Shown in pieces: positions 1-7,471 of a stretch of DNA of 44,238 nt. The DNA lies in the NCBI GenBank assembly GCA_001920415.1, contig MNJR01000139.1, positions 30,374 to 74,611 of the forward strand, given 5' to 3'. Both the position numbers and the translations under genes were made by a program. The first letter of the stretch is position 1, and each line of letters opens with the position of its first letter. The notes beneath the pieces are model-generated. The model had not been told where the DNA came from, did no database searches, and saw nothing but the letters and a program-made list of their open reading frames with translations. This stretch comes from Acidobacteria bacterium 13_1_20CM_3_53_8 (lineage in GTDB: Bacteria > Acidobacteriota > Blastocatellia > Pyrinomonadales > Pyrinomonadaceae).

Positions 1-65
1 CCCATCTTGCGAATGATGGTGGCGCGTTCTTCTGCGGAAAGATCGCAGGCACGTTTAAGCGGCAT
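1..65 (-). CDS. N-terminal fragment of an unidentified protein (cut by window start)
   Basis: On the minus strand an ATG at 65 opens a frame that stays open to the window edge, giving about 21 residues beginning MPLKRACDLSAEERATII. A GAGGA-type ribosome binding site lies about 10 nt upstream (near 75-79), which supports the start. The fragment is too short to assign a family. It would be transcribed divergently from the diguanylate cyclase gene. It could still be a chance ORF. Confidence 0.35.
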   Translation of the reverse strand, partial: MPLKRACDLSAEERATIIRKM

Positions 66-376
66 AATGTTCGAATCCTCGATTTCTCGTGTGGGCTTCA
101 AGCATCAGGAATAAACCTTCATGCAAATTCAAATTTCCCGCACCCTGTTCGTTGAGAAAGCTGGTCGGACGGCTGATGTTGGAATAGTAAAACGGAAAAT
201 TTTTGTAAGGAGTCTGGCCCCAAATACAGTTTAACGCGAGGTCGTAAACTTTCTTTACAGTTCTTGTACAGATTCGAGAAGAAGGAAGTGCTTTTCTAAG
301 ACCGCAAACAACAACTGATGAAGCGCCACTCTAGCACGAAGTTGCCGACGGGCGCAAGACGGTTCTGGATAAATTT
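66..376. other. divergent intergenic region, nothing firm recognised
   Basis: About 310 bases separate the truncated reverse gene from the REC-GGDEF gene and presumably hold both promoters. I see no convincing -35/-10 pair, operator palindrome or structured RNA. A 37-codon ORF from 121 lacks a ribosome binding site and family features. Confidence 0.4.
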
Positions 377-1285
377 ATGGTGGAAAAATTCAACGTACTT
401 CTGGTTGACGATAGCCCGGACAAGCTTGCCATCTTAAAAGTCGCGTTGCAGATGGACGGTTACGAAGTTCGCACCGCGCAAGACGGCATAGAGGCGCTCG
501 AAGCTGTGGAGACTTTTCCGCCAGACCTGATAATAACGGACGTGATGATGCCGCGCATGGACGGCTACGAGCTTGCGCGCAGAGTTCGCGCCAACTCTTC
601 TACACGCTTTATTCCCATAATCATTCAGACAGCTGCGCGCGGCTCTGACAGGGATGCACGGCGCGGCGCGGAAGTCGGAGCGCTGGGTTACATCACAGAC
701 CCCACAGACCTTGATTTGCTGAGGGCGCGAGCGCGAACGCTCATTGATTTCAAAGATTATCTGAACACATGCGAGGAGCAGGCTTTCACAGATCACCTGA
801 CGGGGCTTGCAAACCGCCGCCGATTCGAGCGGCAGTTGGAGCGTGAGATGGCGCGCTCGCTGCGCTACGAGCACCCGTTCTGCCTGCTCCTGCTTGACCT
901 GGATAATTTCAAACAGGTCAACGACCGCTTCGGCCATCAGCTTGGCGACGAGGCGCTCAGCATGCTTGCAAAAACTTTGCAGGCCGAGACGCGCGGCATT
1001 GACCTGGCAGCTCGCATAGGCGGCGAGGAGTTCGCAGTTCTGCTGACCGAGACGGGCTACGAAGGTGGAGTGGAAGTCGCAGAGCGTTTGCGGGAAAGTA
1101 TCAAGCAGGTGAGCGTGCCCGGCGTAGGCCATGTCACAGCAAGCTTCGGCGTGGCGGAATTCCCCACATGCGCTGGCTCCGCAAGTGATCTGATAGAATG
1201 CGCAGACGCGGCGCTCTACGAAGCCAAGCGGCAGGGGCGCGACCGCGTGGCACGCGCTGCCGCACTAACCGCGAACCAAGGCTGA
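377..1285 (+). CDS. response regulator with GGDEF output: diguanylate cyclase
   Basis: Predicted cytoplasmic two-domain signalling enzyme of 302 residues. Residues 5-123 form a receiver domain with the acidic pair D11/D12, phospho-acceptor D55 in LIITDVMMPRMDG, and T85. The usual conserved Lys near the end (Lys-Pro) is replaced by D108 in ITDP, which is atypical. Residues about 137-295 form a GGDEF domain with signature GGEEF at 215-219, so synthesis of cyclic di-GMP from two GTP is expected. An RxxD inhibitory site (R206-D209) sits five residues before the signature, so product feedback inhibition is plausible. The ATG start is the first that keeps the whole receiver domain; the ribosome binding site is weak. 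No histidine kinase is adjacent. Two PilZ proteins elsewhere in the window could be effectors, but that is inference. Confidence 0.93.
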   Translation: MVEKFNVLLVDDSPDKLAILKVALQMDGYEVRTAQDGIEALEAVETFPPDLIITDVMMPRMDGYELARRVRANSSTRFIPIIIQTAARGSDRDARRGAEVGALGYITDPTDLDLLRARARTLIDFKDYLNTCEEQAFTDHLTGLANRRRFERQLEREMARSLRYEHPFCLLLLDLDNFKQVNDRFGHQLGDEALSMLAKTLQAETRGIDLAARIGGEEFAVLLTETGYEGGVEVAERLRESIKQVSVPGVGHVTASFGVAEFPTCAGSASDLIECADAALYEAKRQGRDRVARAAALTANQG

Positions 1286-1328
1286 GCAGAGAGCGTATGA
1301 TTAGCAGGAATCGGGCAACGACAATGAT

Positions 1329-1470
1329 AAGGCAAAAGTAAAAAGGCAAAAGGGATAAGGATGAAGAGAGTGCTATTACTTTTTCTTTAAATCTGTAAAA
1401 GTGGCTTCCGCCACACTTTTGCCTTTTTACTTTTACCTTTTGCCTTCCTTTTGCCTTTCCTTTGCCTTAT
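1329..1470. repeat. long inverted repeat, word class A (copy 1)
   Basis: The left arm (1329-1355) is built from GGCAAAAGTAAAAAGG and the right arm (1417-1447) from its complement CCTTTTTACTTTTGCC-like units. The loop contains AAAAGTGGCTTCCGCC, related to the loops of other copies. It fills the gap between the cyclase and the LEA-like gene. The ribosome binding site AAGGAG of the next gene follows directly. Confidence 0.9.
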
Positions 1471-1486
1471 TTTTAAGGAGTGAGCA

Positions 1487-2473
1487 ATGGCTGATTACAA
1501 AGACAAGCTGGACGAGTGGCAGCGCGCTGCTAGACGCAAGGCGCGCGAATTGGACGAGAAGTACGGCATAAAGGATCGTATTGAAGAGGGCGCGCGTGTT
1601 GCGCAGGATGCGGCGAAGCGTGGGGCAGAGACCGCCTCAAAAGGCGCTGAGCGCATTCGCACTGAGGCCGAGAGGCTGAATGACGAAGAGGAAGTACAGG
1701 AGCGAGTGCGCCGTGCGGGCGAGGATGCAGCGCGGCACGCGCGTGAGGCCGAGCGTGCGATTCGCGGTGTGGCTGGCGAGGCAGGCAAACGCGCCGGCAA
1801 AAAAGCTGGCGAAGTTTTCGACGGCGCGAAACGACATTACGACCGCGCTTCAAGGGTCGTTGACGCGGGCGCGCGTTTCACACGAGCTTCCGGTTCTGCG
1901 ACCTCAGCGCTTTTCAAAGCTGGCGACTGGATAAAGAAGAATCCGGGCAAAGCTGCGCTCGTCACATTCTCGCTCGCAACGGGCGTTCGCGTCGGAGTCG
2001 CTTTCCCAGGTCTTGACGCGGTTCTCATAGGCTCGCACCCGCACTGGTTCACGCACTCTGCGCTTCCTGTTTACGGCCTGCGCAAAGTGAGCGAGAAGTT
2101 TGACGGGTATTTAAAGAAGCAGGAGCGTCTTGTCGCCGAAGGGAATTTGAGCGAAGCGGAGCGAGAGCGCGCACGGTTCGAGCGCAAGATTGTGAAGCTT
2201 ATAGGCGCTCCTCTTCTAGGTGCATTCAGTTGCGCTGCAGGCGCTGCGATGTGTGCGCAAATCTTCAACCCGGCTGGCCCGATTACGGGTGCGCCTATTA
2301 GCTGGCTTCTTGGCGGAAATCCCTTCCTGGAAGGCGTGTGGCTCTTCGCAAACGGCGTTCTATGCTTCCATCAGGGCTATAAATTCTTTATGATTGCGCT
2401 TGCGGACGAAAAGGACGTAGCAAAGTTTGTGAAAGAGATAAAGGGTTTGCTGCCAGCGGGTGAGGCGGCCTGA
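1487..2473 (+). CDS. LEA/apolipoprotein-like amphipathic protein with hydrophobic C-terminal half
   Basis: I do not recognise a named family. The 328-residue protein starts after a good ribosome binding site (AAGGAG, 1476-1481). Residues 1-125 are extremely charged and Ala/Lys/Glu/Arg-rich with 11-residue-like periodicity (repeated AA..GAE, AGEDAARHAREAE, AGKRAGKKAGE). This resembles LEA or apolipoprotein-type amphipathic helices. Residues about 150-185, 235-262 and 270-305 are hydrophobic enough for membrane-embedded helices (for example GAPLLGAFSCAAGAAMCAQI). It could be a stress protein that binds membrane, or a membrane protein with a long helical cytoplasmic tail. It is followed by a possible hairpin and a small membrane protein gene on the same strand. 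Confidence 0.75.
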   Translation: MADYKDKLDEWQRAARRKARELDEKYGIKDRIEEGARVAQDAAKRGAETASKGAERIRTEAERLNDEEEVQERVRRAGEDAARHAREAERAIRGVAGEAGKRAGKKAGEVFDGAKRHYDRASRVVDAGARFTRASGSATSALFKAGDWIKKNPGKAALVTFSLATGVRVGVAFPGLDAVLIGSHPHWFTHSALPVYGLRKVSEKFDGYLKKQERLVAEGNLSEAERERARFERKIVKLIGAPLLGAFSCAAGAAMCAQIFNPAGPITGAPISWLLGGNPFLEGVWLFANGVLCFHQGYKFFMIALADEKDVAKFVKEIKGLLPAGEAA

Positions 2474-2490
2474 AGGCGAACACATTTCGG

Positions 2491-2510
2491 GCAAACCTTA
2501 ATAGGTTTGC
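2491..2510 (+). terminator. possible hairpin terminator or attenuator
   Basis: A perfect 7-bp stem, GCAAACC TTAATA GGTTTGC, follows the LEA-like gene by 17 nt. The downstream run is GGGCATCTTT, which is not a strong T-tract, so termination would be weak. It may only separate expression of the two neighbouring genes. Confidence 0.4.
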
Positions 2511-2540
2511 GGGCATCTTTAGCGGTTAAAGGAGAAGATC

Positions 2541-2867
2541 ATGAGAACGCGAGTGGTTGTTTTGAGAATCATCGTAGCCCTTCTTACTTTTCTAATCGGC
2601 GTCACGGCGGCCATCATCATAGGCCACATCAATCCGTTCGCGCGCGCGTCACGCCACTGCGCCGTAGAATACAGGCTTGAGGCGTATCCTCCGAGCGACA
2701 TGCAGGAAGGCTTTCATTATTGCCCGCACATGAGCACGGCTGATCTAAAGTATAAGTCGCATCTGGGCAGAACGCCGGACGAGATCGCACCTGTTCAGCT
2801 AGACGCGCCGGACGCGCCGCCACCGCCGCCCGCTCCTACAGCACCGCGTCTTTCGCACAGAAGGTGA
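2541..2867 (+). CDS. small single-pass membrane protein with Pro-rich tail
   Basis: Unknown family. The 108-residue protein has a strong ribosome binding site (AAAGGAGAAG, about 2528-2537) before ATG. Residues 6-28 (VVLRIIVALLTFLIGVTAAIII) form a signal anchor or uncleaved signal sequence. The remainder has two Cys (C39 in HCAVEY and C61 in YCPHM) that could form a disulfide outside the cytoplasm. It ends in a Pro/Ala-rich stretch (APDAPPPPPAPTAP) and a basic end. Codon use matches its neighbours. It follows the LEA-like gene on the same strand and may be cotranscribed. Confidence 0.65.
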   Translation: MRTRVVVLRIIVALLTFLIGVTAAIIIGHINPFARASRHCAVEYRLEAYPPSDMQEGFHYCPHMSTADLKYKSHLGRTPDEIAPVQLDAPDAPPPPPAPTAPRLSHRR

Positions 2868-2889
2868 AGGTCTAGAAATTTTTAGAGAG

Positions 2890-2936
2890 CTTCGACCGTT
2901 GAGCTTATCCCGCAAGGGAGTAGGCCAACGGTCGAA
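2890..2936 (+). terminator. stem-loop after the small membrane protein gene
   Basis: TTCGACCGTTG (from about 2892) pairs with CAACGGTCGAA (to about 2934) in an 11-bp stem with a loop of about 20 nt. It lies 20-70 nt after the stop codon at 2867. There is no long T-run, so it may be a terminator or a repeat remnant. Confidence 0.4.
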
Positions 2937-3008
2937 CTGTTTATACAAGCTTTGAATGAAGCAATACGGCTTTCATCATCGCAGACCGTAGAGAGTGCAG
3001 AGGAATCA

Positions 3009-3124
3009 TACAGCGGTGGTCATTCGGATGCGACTTGATGCTGGCAGTTTGCCGTCGTGTTCGCCAAGAACGGGCGTAAGACGGGGCATTTGGCGGAAGT
3101 CGCATGCGTATGACCACCGCTATA
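3009..3124. repeat. TATAGC-ended palindromic element, copy 1
   Basis: The ends are imperfect inverted repeats: TACAGCGGTGGTCAT (3009-3023) against ATGACCACCGCTATA (3110-3124), continued inward by GGATGCGACTT against AAGTCGCATGCG. The ends resemble those of the other elements in this family. The interior (about 3040-3095) is distinct. No coding capacity is evident. Confidence 0.75.
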
Positions 3125-3165
3125 GAAGATTTGAAATTTCAAATTTCAAATTTGAAATCAGGAAT
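3125..3165. repeat. AT-rich palindromic/tandem stretch
   Basis: Alternating TTTGAAATTTCAAA-type units, nearly palindromic, directly follow the preceding TATAGC element. A comparable AT palindrome follows the TATAGC-type element at 19.9 kb. Confidence 0.6.
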
Positions 3166-3221
3166 GCCTTACGCGAGTTCGATATAAACCATGAAGAGAA
3201 AGGAGCGAATGAATTATCCAC

Positions 3222-3368
3222 TATAGCGGTTCTCACTTGGGTGCGACCACTCTGATCAAGGCATGCAGGTCAGTACCGCCTGCGGTAGCGGGCGGGTCGT
3301 AGCCGCACCGATACCCGCCCGCTACCGCAGGCACTGACATGAGTCGCATTCAAGTGAGAACCGCTATA
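3222..3368. repeat. TATAGC-ended palindromic element, copy 2
   Basis: Terminal inverted repeats start TATAGCGGTTCTCACTT and end with the complement. An inner GC-rich inverted repeat (left 3269-3297, right about 3313-3338) contains GTACCGCCTGCGGTAGCGGG. The 15-nt loop is GTAGCCGCACCGATA-like. The left arm is longer than the right, with extra sequence 3239-3268. A near-identical copy at 39879-40028 has the long and short arms exchanged. Confidence 0.9.
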
Positions 3369-3422
3369 AATCACACGAAAGAACACTAAATGAATTCTTC
3401 TCTTCGTGTCGTTTCGTGTGAT
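3366..3422. repeat. inverted repeat of CACACGAAA units
   Basis: AAATCACACGAAAGAACAC is followed by the complement TCTTCGTGTCGTTTCGTGTG around an EcoRI-like GAATTC centre. It abuts the TATAGC element exactly as the counterpart at 40026-40083 does. The following 3425-3550 is pyrimidine-rich, low-complexity sequence with no gene. Confidence 0.75.
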
Positions 3423-3550
3423 GCGCGTGGATAATTCTCTCTTTCGTCTTTCTCTCTCTTACGTCGTACTCGCGTTGCTTTATTCTTCTCTCTGTAATCT
3501 CTGCGTGCTCTCCGATCTGCTTCCATCTCTCTTTCTTCCATGAGTAGCGT

Positions 3551-4588
3551 TCAAGTGATTGAAATCGGGAATGGCAGGAACGAGAGCACGAAGACAAGAA
3601 GCGTGAGTGCGGCCACTATCAATCGCCCTCGGTTCAACTTCTCATAATCGTTGACGGGCTGCGGGTGGCGCACCTTTAGCATGACGCCCAGCAGCACGGC
3701 GTAGAGGAATCCGCTGGGGCTGTTGTGCAGAAACCAGCCGAGCAGTGCGAGCGCAGACATCGTGAAGAAAGCTATGCGCCCAAGATGTTTGTGAATTTTC
3801 GGGCCGAAGACTGAATAAGTGGCGTGCCCGCCATCGAGTTGTCCCACAGGCATCAGATTCAGACTTGTAACCAACAATCCTATCCACGCCGCAAACGAAA
3901 AAGGATTTAGGGCAACCGCGTCCAGATTCACATGAAGAAAACGCGCGAAGATTTGCACCAGCAGCGAATCGTGCAGAATTATCTCTCCGCCAGACGCTGG
4001 CGCTTGCGTGTGTGCAGCGACGAGACCGATTATTGTGACGGGCAGCGCAACGACGAAGCCTGCGAGCGGGCCAGCGACGCCAATATCGAAAAGCGCGCGG
4101 CGCGACGGGATTGGCGACTTGATCTTGATGAACGCGCCGAATGTGCCTGCTAGAAAGAGCGGCGGCGCGGGGATGAAGAATGGCAGCGTCGCGTCAACAT
4201 TGTAGCGTCTGCACGCTATGTAATGTCCGAACTCGTGCGCCGTCAAAATTGCCAGCAGCGCGAAAGAGAACGTAAACCCTTGCGCCAGCATAGAAGGCTG
4301 CACCAACGCTTGATGAACAAGCAGCGCGACTGACTTCAAATAATATTCCGGGATGTAGATGAGATAATCTAACGGCGTATGCGGGATGGGCACGTCCGGC
4401 TCAAGGTTCTGGCCGGAGTTCGACACAGCCACGATAATCCCTGCAATCGTCGTAGTGATTACCGTGAGGAAGAAGAGAATCGCGTGGCGCGTCCACTCGC
4501 GCGCCGTCGGACGCGCCGCTCGCCTATGAGCAACATAAGGCGCAGGCGCATCAACGAACGGCGGAACTGCTTGTATTGATTCAGACAT
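3551..4588 (-). CDS. site-2 protease family (M50) intramembrane metalloprotease
   Basis: A 345-residue polytopic membrane protein. The zinc motif HEFGH lies at 118-122, with H118 and H122 as ligands and E119 catalytic. The distal third ligand is D252 in NLMPVGQLDGGH (244-255). Together these define the S2P/M50 family, which cleaves substrates within the membrane, often anti-sigma factors or signal-peptide remnants. The short form without an inserted PDZ domain matches the cyanobacterial/plant EGY-like or SREBP site-2 subfamily. Transmembrane segments are visible at about 36-54, 103-117, 168-192, 232-248, 270-288 and 325-342. Its start codon abuts an inverted repeat and the preceding bases (CACTTTTTCC) contain no Shine-Dalgarno sequence. 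The HU-type gene is upstream on the same strand. Confidence 0.92.
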   Translation of the reverse strand: MSESIQAVPPFVDAPAPYVAHRRAARPTAREWTRHAILFFLTVITTTIAGIIVAVSNSGQNLEPDVPIPHTPLDYLIYIPEYYLKSVALLVHQALVQPSMLAQGFTFSFALLAILTAHEFGHYIACRRYNVDATLPFFIPAPPLFLAGTFGAFIKIKSPIPSRRALFDIGVAGPLAGFVVALPVTIIGLVAAHTQAPASGGEIILHDSLLVQIFARFLHVNLDAVALNPFSFAAWIGLLVTSLNLMPVGQLDGGHATYSVFGPKIHKHLGRIAFFTMSALALLGWFLHNSPSGFLYAVLLGVMLKVRHPQPVNDYEKLNRGRLIVAALTLLVFVLSFLPFPISIT

Positions 4589-4594
4589 GGAAAA

Positions 4595-4671
4595 AGTGAT
4601 AAGTGATGAGTGATGAGTGATAAGAGAAAAACATGTTCTTTCTTATCACTTATCACTTATCACTCATCACT
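4595..4671. repeat. inverted repeat of GTGATAAGTGATGAG units (class B, copy 1)
   Basis: The left arm 4595-4626 has GTGATAAGTGATGAGTGATG units and the right arm 4640-4670 carries the complement (CTTATCACTTATCACTCATC). The loop is about 15 nt. It lies between the M50 and HU genes, starting 6 nt from the M50 start codon. Confidence 0.9.
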
Positions 4672-4675
4672 GTTC

Positions 4676-5020
4676 TTAGTATTCTGCGTCAGGCAAACGC
4701 GCCTGCTCGCCCGTCGAGTGATCGTTGTGGTCTGCGTCTTCTTCGCCTGCGAAACCGTGCTCTTGAAGCTCTTTGCCGGGCTTGAAGCGTATGGTCTTGC
4801 CCGAAGGGATGGCGACCTCTTCGCCGGTGCGCGGGTTTCGGCCTACGCCGCGCTTTCTGGGCTTTACGACGAAGACGCCGAAGCCACGCAACTCTATGCG
4901 CTCGCCGCGTGTGAGCGCTTCTTTCATAGAATTGAACAGGGCATCAACGGCCTGCTCCGCCTTCATCTTGGGCACGCCCGTGCGCTCCGCAACACGATTG
5001 ACAATGTCGAGTTTAATCAA
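4676..5020 (-). CDS. HU/IHF-family DNA-bending protein
   Basis: The 114-residue protein has a canonical HU fold at residues 1-90: helical dimer core (MIKLDIVNRVAERTGVPKMK), GFGVF at 46-50, and the DNA-intercalating beta arm with RNPRTGE at 61-67 (P63). The remaining 24 residues form an acidic, His-containing tail (EEDADHNDHSTGEQ) that ordinary 90-residue HU proteins lack. It should bind and bend DNA in the nucleoid and could modulate the repeats in this region, but that is speculation. Start: first ATG, which gives the standard HU N-terminus. The M50 gene lies downstream on the same strand across a class B repeat. Confidence 0.93.
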   Translation of the reverse strand: MIKLDIVNRVAERTGVPKMKAEQAVDALFNSMKEALTRGERIELRGFGVFVVKPRKRGVGRNPRTGEEVAIPSGKTIRFKPGKELQEHGFAGEEDADHNDHSTGEQARLPDAEY

Positions 5021-5198
5021 GGGATTTCGCGCCTCCGTATAGGTCTTTAGCTATCTGCTCTGCTTTAATTTAATAGTGATAAGGTAGCCTTTGCGCCTTG
5101 ATAGCGATAATAGAGACCGCCCGCGAAACCTGTCAAGAGACGGCGGCTCGGAGGCGGTCGTTGACAAAGCCTATATTGCACAGCTAACCTCAAAGATA

Positions 5199-5333
5199 GT
5201 GATAAGTGATGAGTGATAAGTGATAAGAAGGTGAATGGTAAATAGTAAATGGTGAATGGGAGAACTACTCTTATCCATTTACCATTTACCATTCACCTCT
5301 TCTCTTATCACTCATCACTCATCACCCATCACT
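5199..5333. repeat. composite inverted repeat: class B units around a GGTGAATGGTAAATAG core (copy 2)
   Basis: The outer arms (5199-5227; 5302-5333) repeat GTGATAAGTGATGAG, as in copy 1. The inner arms (5230-5258; 5273-5297) repeat GTGAATGGTAAATAG-type units. The hairpin ends 9 nt before the ATG of signal peptidase I. The 5021-5198 stretch between HU and the repeat holds no gene. Confidence 0.9.
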
Positions 5334-5342
5334 TTTATCCCT

Positions 5343-6053
5343 ATGTTTGGAAGAAAAAAGAAGAAATCGCTGATTCCGTTTGGCGGCGTGAGCGCTGAGG
5401 ACGATCAGAATATTGCGGTCGAGAGGCCGCAGGATGCCGCGCGCAGTAATTTCTGGGCGGAGGGGCGTCTGCTTCTGCGCGATCTCATCTTCGCGCTGAT
5501 GATAGCTGTGCTGATGATAGTGTTCGTGGTTCAGCCCGTTAAGGTCGAAGGGACTTCTATGCTGCCGCGCCTTCACGACGGTGAGAGAATTTTTGTCAAC
5601 AAGTTGATCTACTACGGCCTGCCCAAATTGCAGCGCGGCGACATAGTGGTCTTCTGGTTTCCTAACAACCCGTCGCAGAGCTACATCAAGCGCATAGTCG
5701 GATTGCCGGGCGAGAAGGTAGAGATACGAGAAGGGCGCGTCATTATCAATGATCACGAGTTGAATGAGCCTTACCTTGATCCACAACTGAACATCTCGCA
5801 TCCGAGCCAGCAGCCCGTGATAGTCCGCGAACACTATTATTTCGTGATGGGCGACAACCGCGATCATTCGTCGGACTCGCGCTACTGGGGGCTTGTGCCG
5901 GAAAAGTATATCTACGGCAAGGCGCTCTTCCGCTACTGGCCGCTCGGTAGCGCAAGCCTTATCTCGCACGACCCAGACTACAACCCCGTGCCGCCAAGCC
6001 CTACGCCTAGCGCAGAATCTTCGGACGACGCGGACACGGGCGAGGAACAGTAG
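5343..6053 (+). CDS. lepB: signal peptidase I
   Basis: Inner-membrane serine protease that removes signal peptides from exported proteins. The frame is open from 5256, but the upstream 29 codons translate the inverted repeat. I chose ATG 5343, which gives 236 residues beginning MFGRKKKK. A hydrophobic anchor spans about 47-63. The catalytic Ser72 is in EGTSMLP and the general-base Lys116 in YIKRIVG. Box [12 protein letters not shown], is present near 170-180. The tail from about 214 is Pro/Ser/Asp/Glu-rich and probably disordered. No Shine-Dalgarno sequence precedes ATG; the leader is the pyrimidine-rich end of the class B repeat. It is likely needed for export of the many signal-peptide proteins in this window. 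Confidence 0.95.
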   Translation: MFGRKKKKSLIPFGGVSAEDDQNIAVERPQDAARSNFWAEGRLLLRDLIFALMIAVLMIVFVVQPVKVEGTSMLPRLHDGERIFVNKLIYYGLPKLQRGDIVVFWFPNNPSQSYIKRIVGLPGEKVEIREGRVIINDHELNEPYLDPQLNISHPSQQPVIVREHYYFVMGDNRDHSSDSRYWGLVPEKYIYGKALFRYWPLGSASLISHDPDYNPVPPSPTPSAESSDDADTGEEQ

Positions 6054-6060
6054 AAAAGAA

Positions 6061-6123
6061 CAGTTTTCAGTTTTTAGTTTTCAGTTTTCAGAAAGAAAAG
6101 CTTTTAACTGAAAACTAAAAACT
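6061..6123. repeat. inverted repeat of TTTTCAGTTTTTAG units (class C, copy 1)
   Basis: CAGTTTTCAGTTTTTAGTTT repeats are followed by the complement CTGAAAACTAAAAACTG. The loop AGAAAGAAAAGCTTTTAA is an inverted, shortened version of the loop in the copy at 12162-12243. It ends 6 nt before the next start codon. Confidence 0.88.
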
Positions 6124-6129
6124 GCTCTT

Positions 6130-7425
6130 ATGATTATGGACTGGCTGCGGCCACTGCTGTTGATGTTTTATGCGCCCGCGCGTGGGATGAGCGAGGCGCG
6201 CGACCGTGCGCCGCTTGCGCCCGCTATGCTGCTGGCGCTCATCGCGCATATAGGCTATCTGCTGTACACTGAGTGGCCTTATCTTGCGCCCGCGCTCGCA
6301 ACGCACAGCGCGCTCGCCATTTTCCAGATTATACTTCGCTCGGCTGGCTCGCTGCTTCTAATAGTTATTGTATTAGTCCCCATCACAGCATTCGTAGCAA
6401 ACCTGTTCGAGCGCCGCGCCAGCTTCGGCGTAGTGATGCAGCAGGAGTACGCGCCGCTGGCCTCAGCGATTCTTTACGCCTGGGCCGCCGCGCACCTGAT
6501 AGCACTCCCGCTAGCTTTTCTAGCCAACTCCACCAAGTTCACAGCAGAAGTCGTCGCAAGCTCTATGCAGGTCGCAGAGCAGTGGCAGAAGAGTCTGCCG
6601 CCGGACGCGCCTCCTATGGCGAACCCGCGCCTGCTGGCCGAGAGTTTCTATCGCATGCTGATGCTGCCCTTCTTCGGGGCGTTCACGGCGATTGGCGTGC
6701 GCGAAGTTTTTCGCATCTCTGTTTTGCGCGCAATCGGAACGACCATGATGAGCGGCGTTCTCATGCTCTTTATCGCGCCCATACTGATGCCGGTTTTCCG
6801 TTTTCTCTCCGGCTCGATCTTCCTGCTCATGCTGGTCTTCATCTTCCTGCGCAGCTACATAGGCGAAGCCATGCGCTCGCATCAGGCGCGTGCAGCATTC
6901 AAGCAGAATCTTGAGGCTGCGACGTTGAATCCTGCGGACGCTTCGGCGCATTACAATCTGGGTCTGATTCATCAACAGCGCGGCGAACTGGAAGAAGCCC
7001 GAAAACGTTTCGAGCGAGCCATAGAGATTGATTCGGACGAGATTGATTCTCATTATCAACTGGGACGCATCGCGCGCACTCAGAATCGTCTCGCTGAGGC
7101 GGTCGGTCACTTCGAGCAAGTTGTTCAGCGCGACCAGACCCACGCGCAGCACGAAATCTGGCGCGAGATAGGTGCGACCTATTTAGCGGCAGAACAGTTT
7201 GCCGACGCGCGCGACGCGCTGGAACGATTCCTTGACCATCGCCGCTCAGACCCGCAAGGGCTTTACCTGATGGGGCGCGCTCTGGCCGGAATGGGACGCC
7301 AGCGCGAAGCCGCCGAACAGATGCAAGCCTGCATAGAAGCCGTCAAAACCGCGCCCGCTTACAAGTACAGAACCGAGAAGCGCTGGCTCAACGAAGCGCA
7401 GCAGTTTTTGAGATCGCAAGTGTGA
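6130..7425 (+). CDS. Yip1-like membrane domain fused to TPR repeats
   Basis: 431 residues. The N-terminal about 245 residues are a polytopic domain of Yip1 type: PLLLMFYAPARGMSEARDRAPLAPAMLLAL, then hydrophobic helices near 28-48, 65-90, 112-130, 175-195, 203-222 and 224-242. Residues about 252-425 are helical with TPR signatures: ADASAHYNLGLIHQQRGELE, DEIDSHYQLGRIARTQNRLA, EIWREIGATYLAAEQFADAR and DPQGLYLMGRALAGMGRQRE. The TPR part should face the cytoplasm or periplasm as a protein-binding scaffold; no enzymatic motif is seen. An ATG at 6136 is an equally good start. The upstream repeat abuts the start and there is no Shine-Dalgarno sequence. Confidence 0.85.
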   Translation: MIMDWLRPLLLMFYAPARGMSEARDRAPLAPAMLLALIAHIGYLLYTEWPYLAPALATHSALAIFQIILRSAGSLLLIVIVLVPITAFVANLFERRASFGVVMQQEYAPLASAILYAWAAAHLIALPLAFLANSTKFTAEVVASSMQVAEQWQKSLPPDAPPMANPRLLAESFYRMLMLPFFGAFTAIGVREVFRISVLRAIGTTMMSGVLMLFIAPILMPVFRFLSGSIFLLMLVFIFLRSYIGEAMRSHQARAAFKQNLEAATLNPADASAHYNLGLIHQQRGELEEARKRFERAIEIDSDEIDSHYQLGRIARTQNRLAEAVGHFEQVVQRDQTHAQHEIWREIGATYLAAEQFADARDALERFLDHRRSDPQGLYLMGRALAGMGRQREAAEQMQACIEAVKTAPAYKYRTEKRWLNEAQQFLRSQV

Positions 7426-7432
7426 ATATAAT
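7408..7432 (+). promoter_or_regulatory. candidate promoter for the coiled-coil gene/carA
   Basis: A consensus TATAAT at 7427-7432 overlaps the end of the Yip1-TPR gene, about 40 nt before the next ATG. A TTGAGA at 7408-7413 has too short a spacer (13 nt) for a standard -35, so only the -10 is persuasive. Confidence 0.4.
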
Positions 7433-7471
7433 AAAGTTAGAATCAGAGCTTTATGAAAGAAGGCGATAGGA

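Noticed and set aside
434-1132. Long reverse ORF opposite the diguanylate cyclase
   Set aside because: Antisense shadow of a well-supported gene; the predicted peptide has no domain features.
1329-1470. CRISPR array
   Set aside because: The short repeated words are direct units inside palindromic arms, without regular spacers or cas genes.
2995-3255. ORF of 86 codons in the intergenic repeat region
   Set aside because: It is wholly built from two palindromic elements and an AT palindrome, with no ribosome binding site or protein-like composition.
5256-5342. N-terminal extension of signal peptidase I
   Set aside because: The upstream codons translate the class B repeat; the standard protein starts at MFGRKKKK.
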